From assembly GCF_003432035.1 (NCBI RefSeq), contig NZ_QOHO01000086.1, positions 1-45,176 of the forward strand: a stretch of 45,176 bases of DNA. Direction: 5' to 3'. The notes under the pieces were generated by a model, which saw nothing but the letters and a program-made list of their open reading frames with translations, did not search any database and was not told the origin of the DNA. A program made the position numbers and the translations under genes. Position 1 is the stretch's first letter, and each line of letters opens with the position of its first letter. Of this stretch, positions 43,496-45,176 are shown piece by piece. The DNA is from Lacrimispora amygdalina. GTDB lineage: Bacteria; Bacillota; Clostridia; Lachnospirales; Lachnospiraceae.

Positions 43496-43864
43496 CTATA
43501 TCATAGATTGTAGAGTAGCAGTAATCACTCCTGTTGCAACAGTTTTTATAACATCTAAAGTCATTGGAAGTGCCTTATTTTTAATAATGTCCTTAACCTT
43601 ATTCCAAGTTGTATCTTCTCTAATCTTATCCAAAAAATCATGTCCATCCCAAGTTAAAGAGCTTACACCAAATGAATATATTTCGTTATCAGCATATTGT
43701 GCCTTATAATCAGAAATTAAACCCGCCTCGTATAGAAGATTAGAATGGTAGGCTACTTGGTTTCGTGTATACCCCTCGATTTCAAGATTGTATATTGCCG
43801 TTGAATCATACAATTCTTCAATTTTAAACAAGATTTTTCTGCATAAATCCATATCTCTTTTCAT
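43496..43864 (-). CDS. DUF2513 domain protein
   Basis: A 122-residue protein with the DUF2513 layout: KRDMDLCRKILFKIEELYDS, GYTRNQVAYHSNLLYEAGLI, LTWDGHDFLDKIREDTTWNK and a helix end KALPMTLDVIKTVA. The body resembles a winged helix, so DNA binding is plausible. GGGAGG lies before ATG 43864, and a TATAAT (43908-43903) could be its -10. It may regulate the following SEC-C gene 37 bases away. Confidence 0.85.
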   Translation of the reverse strand: MKRDMDLCRKILFKIEELYDSTAIYNLEIEGYTRNQVAYHSNLLYEAGLISDYKAQYADNEIYSFGVSSLTWDGHDFLDKIREDTTWNKVKDIIKNKALPMTLDVIKTVATGVITATLQSMI

Positions 43865-43921
43865 AAAAAATCCTCCCGTTATTTAGCCACTTTCTCAATC
43901 ATATTATACAACCGTTCAATG

Positions 43922-45176
43922 TTAAATGCTCTTAATTCTAATAATATCTGTTTGACTTCTCAGCTTTACCTGTCCTCGCCTTTTAAGATAGTCCTCAACA
44001 TCAAACAAATTCTTCTTGTCATAATCCTCTAAAAGCTTGTAATTCTTATGTTTGGTGATATCGAACTTGTCGGAGAGAAAAGGTCTTACGCCTCTAAGTT
44101 GAAATATACATTTTCCGCCGTCCATAACCGTTATCTCGTCTTGGCTCATAAGGTCTTTCCCGGTTTTTTGATAATTTAGTCCAAAAGACTTCTGATTTGA
44201 CCTCGTTTCCGATGTGTTATATAGGTCTATTGTTTCCTTTCCAAGCGTTTCAGAGAGTTCTTTAAGCGTTGTTTTCTCCTTGCCGCCTAAGAATAGGGTA
44301 GAGTCGCAGTTTCCGATAATTGTATCGGCGTGATCCTTGTAAATAGCCTTTAGCTGAGATTGAGCTTGTAAGATAATGCTTGCAGAAATCTCCCTTGACC
44401 TTATTGTTGCAATCAGTTTTTCAAACTTCGGAATTAAGCCGATATTTGCAAACTCATCAAGCAAGCACCTTACATGGACTGGAAGCCTACCGCCATACAC
44501 ATCATCTGCCTTGTCGCATAAGAGGTTAAAGAGCTGAGAGTACATAATTGACACAACAAAGTTAAAGGTGTCGTCCGTATCGGAGATAATGACAAATAGT
44601 GCTGTCTTTCTATCTCCGAGTGTATCAAGCTCTAATTCGTCCTCACTCATAAGCTCTCTAAGTTCCTCAATGTCGAATGGAGCGAGCCTTGCACCGCACG
44701 AAATCAATATACTCTTAGCTGTTTTGCCCGCCGCAAGCTTGTATTTCTTGTATTGCTTTACTGCAAAGTGGGCGGGATGTCGTCTTTCCAATGCTTCAAA
44801 GAGTCTGTCAATGGGATTCATGTATGTTTCGTCATCTTCTCTGACTTCTGAAGCATCAATCATATCAAGGAGCGTTTTGAAGTTTTTTTCTTCCTTCGGA
44901 GCTTCGTAAAATATATACCCGATTAGTGCCGTGTAATATAATTTTTCTGCTTTAACCCAAAAATCTTCGCCCGCTTTTTCTCCTTCACCCTTAGTGTTGG
45001 CGATAATGGTCTGTACCAGTTTCAATATGTCTTTTTCGCTTTTCAGATAGGCAAAGGGATTGTATTTCATACTTTTCTTGAAGTTTATGGTATTTAGAAT
45101 CTTTATATCGTAACCGCTATCTTCAAGCATTTTCCCGCACTCCAACACGAGAGTTCCTTTCGGAAGCGTTTCGTCA
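43922..45176 (-). CDS. VirD4/TraG coupling protein, N-terminus beyond window
   Basis: A frame of 418 codons open to the right edge. It shows ECGKMLEDSGYDIKILNTIN, FKKSMKYNPFAYLKSEKDIL, a Walker B region CLLDEFANIGLIPKF, an ILQAQSQLKAIYKDHADTI block and NCDSTLFLGGKEKTT, all of the VirD4 family. The Walker A part lies outside. It couples the relaxase-DNA complex to the channel. The last readable codons before the edge give DETLPKGTLVLECG; the family usually has DPKG at this point, which only the flanking sequence can explain. Confidence 0.92.
   Translation of the reverse strand, partial: DETLPKGTLVLECGKMLEDSGYDIKILNTINFKKSMKYNPFAYLKSEKDILKLVQTIIANTKGEGEKAGEDFWVKAEKLYYTALIGYIFYEAPKEEKNFKTLLDMIDASEVREDDETYMNPIDRLFEALERRHPAHFAVKQYKKYKLAAGKTAKSILISCGARLAPFDIEELRELMSEDELELDTLGDRKTALFVIISDTDDTFNFVVSIMYSQLFNLLCDKADDVYGGRLPVHVRCLLDEFANIGLIPKFEKLIATIRSREISASIILQAQSQLKAIYKDHADTIIGNCDSTLFLGGKEKTTLKELSETLGKETIDLYNTSETRSNQKSFGLNYQKTGKDLMSQDEITVMDGGKCIFQLRGVRPFLSDKFDITKHKNYKLLEDYDKKNLFDVEDYLKRRGQVKLRSQTDIIRIKSI

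Noticed and set aside
1-45176. CRISPR array, tRNA attachment site or rRNA genes
   Set aside because: No spaced direct repeats of CRISPR size and no tRNA/rRNA-like sequence were seen; the only regular array is the 11-bp iteron group.

Overview
This window is most of an integrative and conjugative element (ICE) of a low-GC Bacillota bacterium, lying inside a broken chromosomal type I restriction-modification (RM) locus. The first ~1.72 kb reads as GC-richer chromosome: hsdS (cut by the window edge), a DUF4357 gene and the 3' part of hsdM, all on the minus strand. The hsdM frame is lost inside its conserved GSGSLLL motif at about 1722, and an A+T-rich element follows to the right window edge. 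The transfer genes match the Tn1549 / C. difficile CTn4-like superfamily: large serine recombinases, a VirD2-type relaxase, giant helicase-methylase, TopB, DUF4366, DUF4315, NlpC/P60, VirB4, PrgI, VirB6, Maff2 and VirD4. VirD4 is cut by the right edge, so the far element end and the 5' half of hsdM are not visible. No antibiotic resistance gene, tRNA, rRNA or CRISPR array was seen.

Layout. (1) 1.8-6.6 kb: three coupled serine recombinases beside the hsdM junction. (2) 6.9-10.85 kb: a control region with a leader containing a start-stop codon pair, a frameshifted DUF6994 gene, a sigma-like factor behind a leader peptide and a hairpin that can hide its ribosome site, seven 11-bp CGGA iterons, two small regulators, and an ImmR/ImmA-like repressor-protease pair with four palindromic boxes and facing promoters. 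(3) 10.86-12.8 kb: promoter, hairpin cluster (candidate oriT), MobC-like protein and relaxase. (4) 12.8-20.9 kb: a defence island made of two HTH-type regulators, type III mod and res, and a short type II CBASS (CD-NTase, E2-like protein with a SEC-C motif, membrane effector), apparently one operon from the small HTH gene on. (5) 21.0-34.8 kb: SSB, a 2773-aa helicase-methylase with an embedded TnpV-like frame, C5 methyltransferase, topoisomerase III and DUF4366/DUF4315 proteins. (6) 34.8-41.8 kb: the type IV secretion operon and a second SSB with its own leader peptide. (7) 42.1-43.9 kb: two cargo genes (SEC-C protein, DUF2513) set before VirD4.

Inferred working: ImmR/ImmA and the sigma-like cascade would decide when the element activates; the recombinases excise it; MobC and relaxase nick oriT; VirD4, VirB4, VirB6, PrgI and the NlpC/P60 enzyme move the strand; SSBs, helicase and TopB process it; the C5 methyltransferase may mask it from host restriction. 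The island would defend the host against phage. The most notable unexplained structures are the 11-bp iterons, the two related MxRIRSP leader peptides behind terminator-like hairpins, and peptide modules shared between otherwise unrelated ICE proteins.
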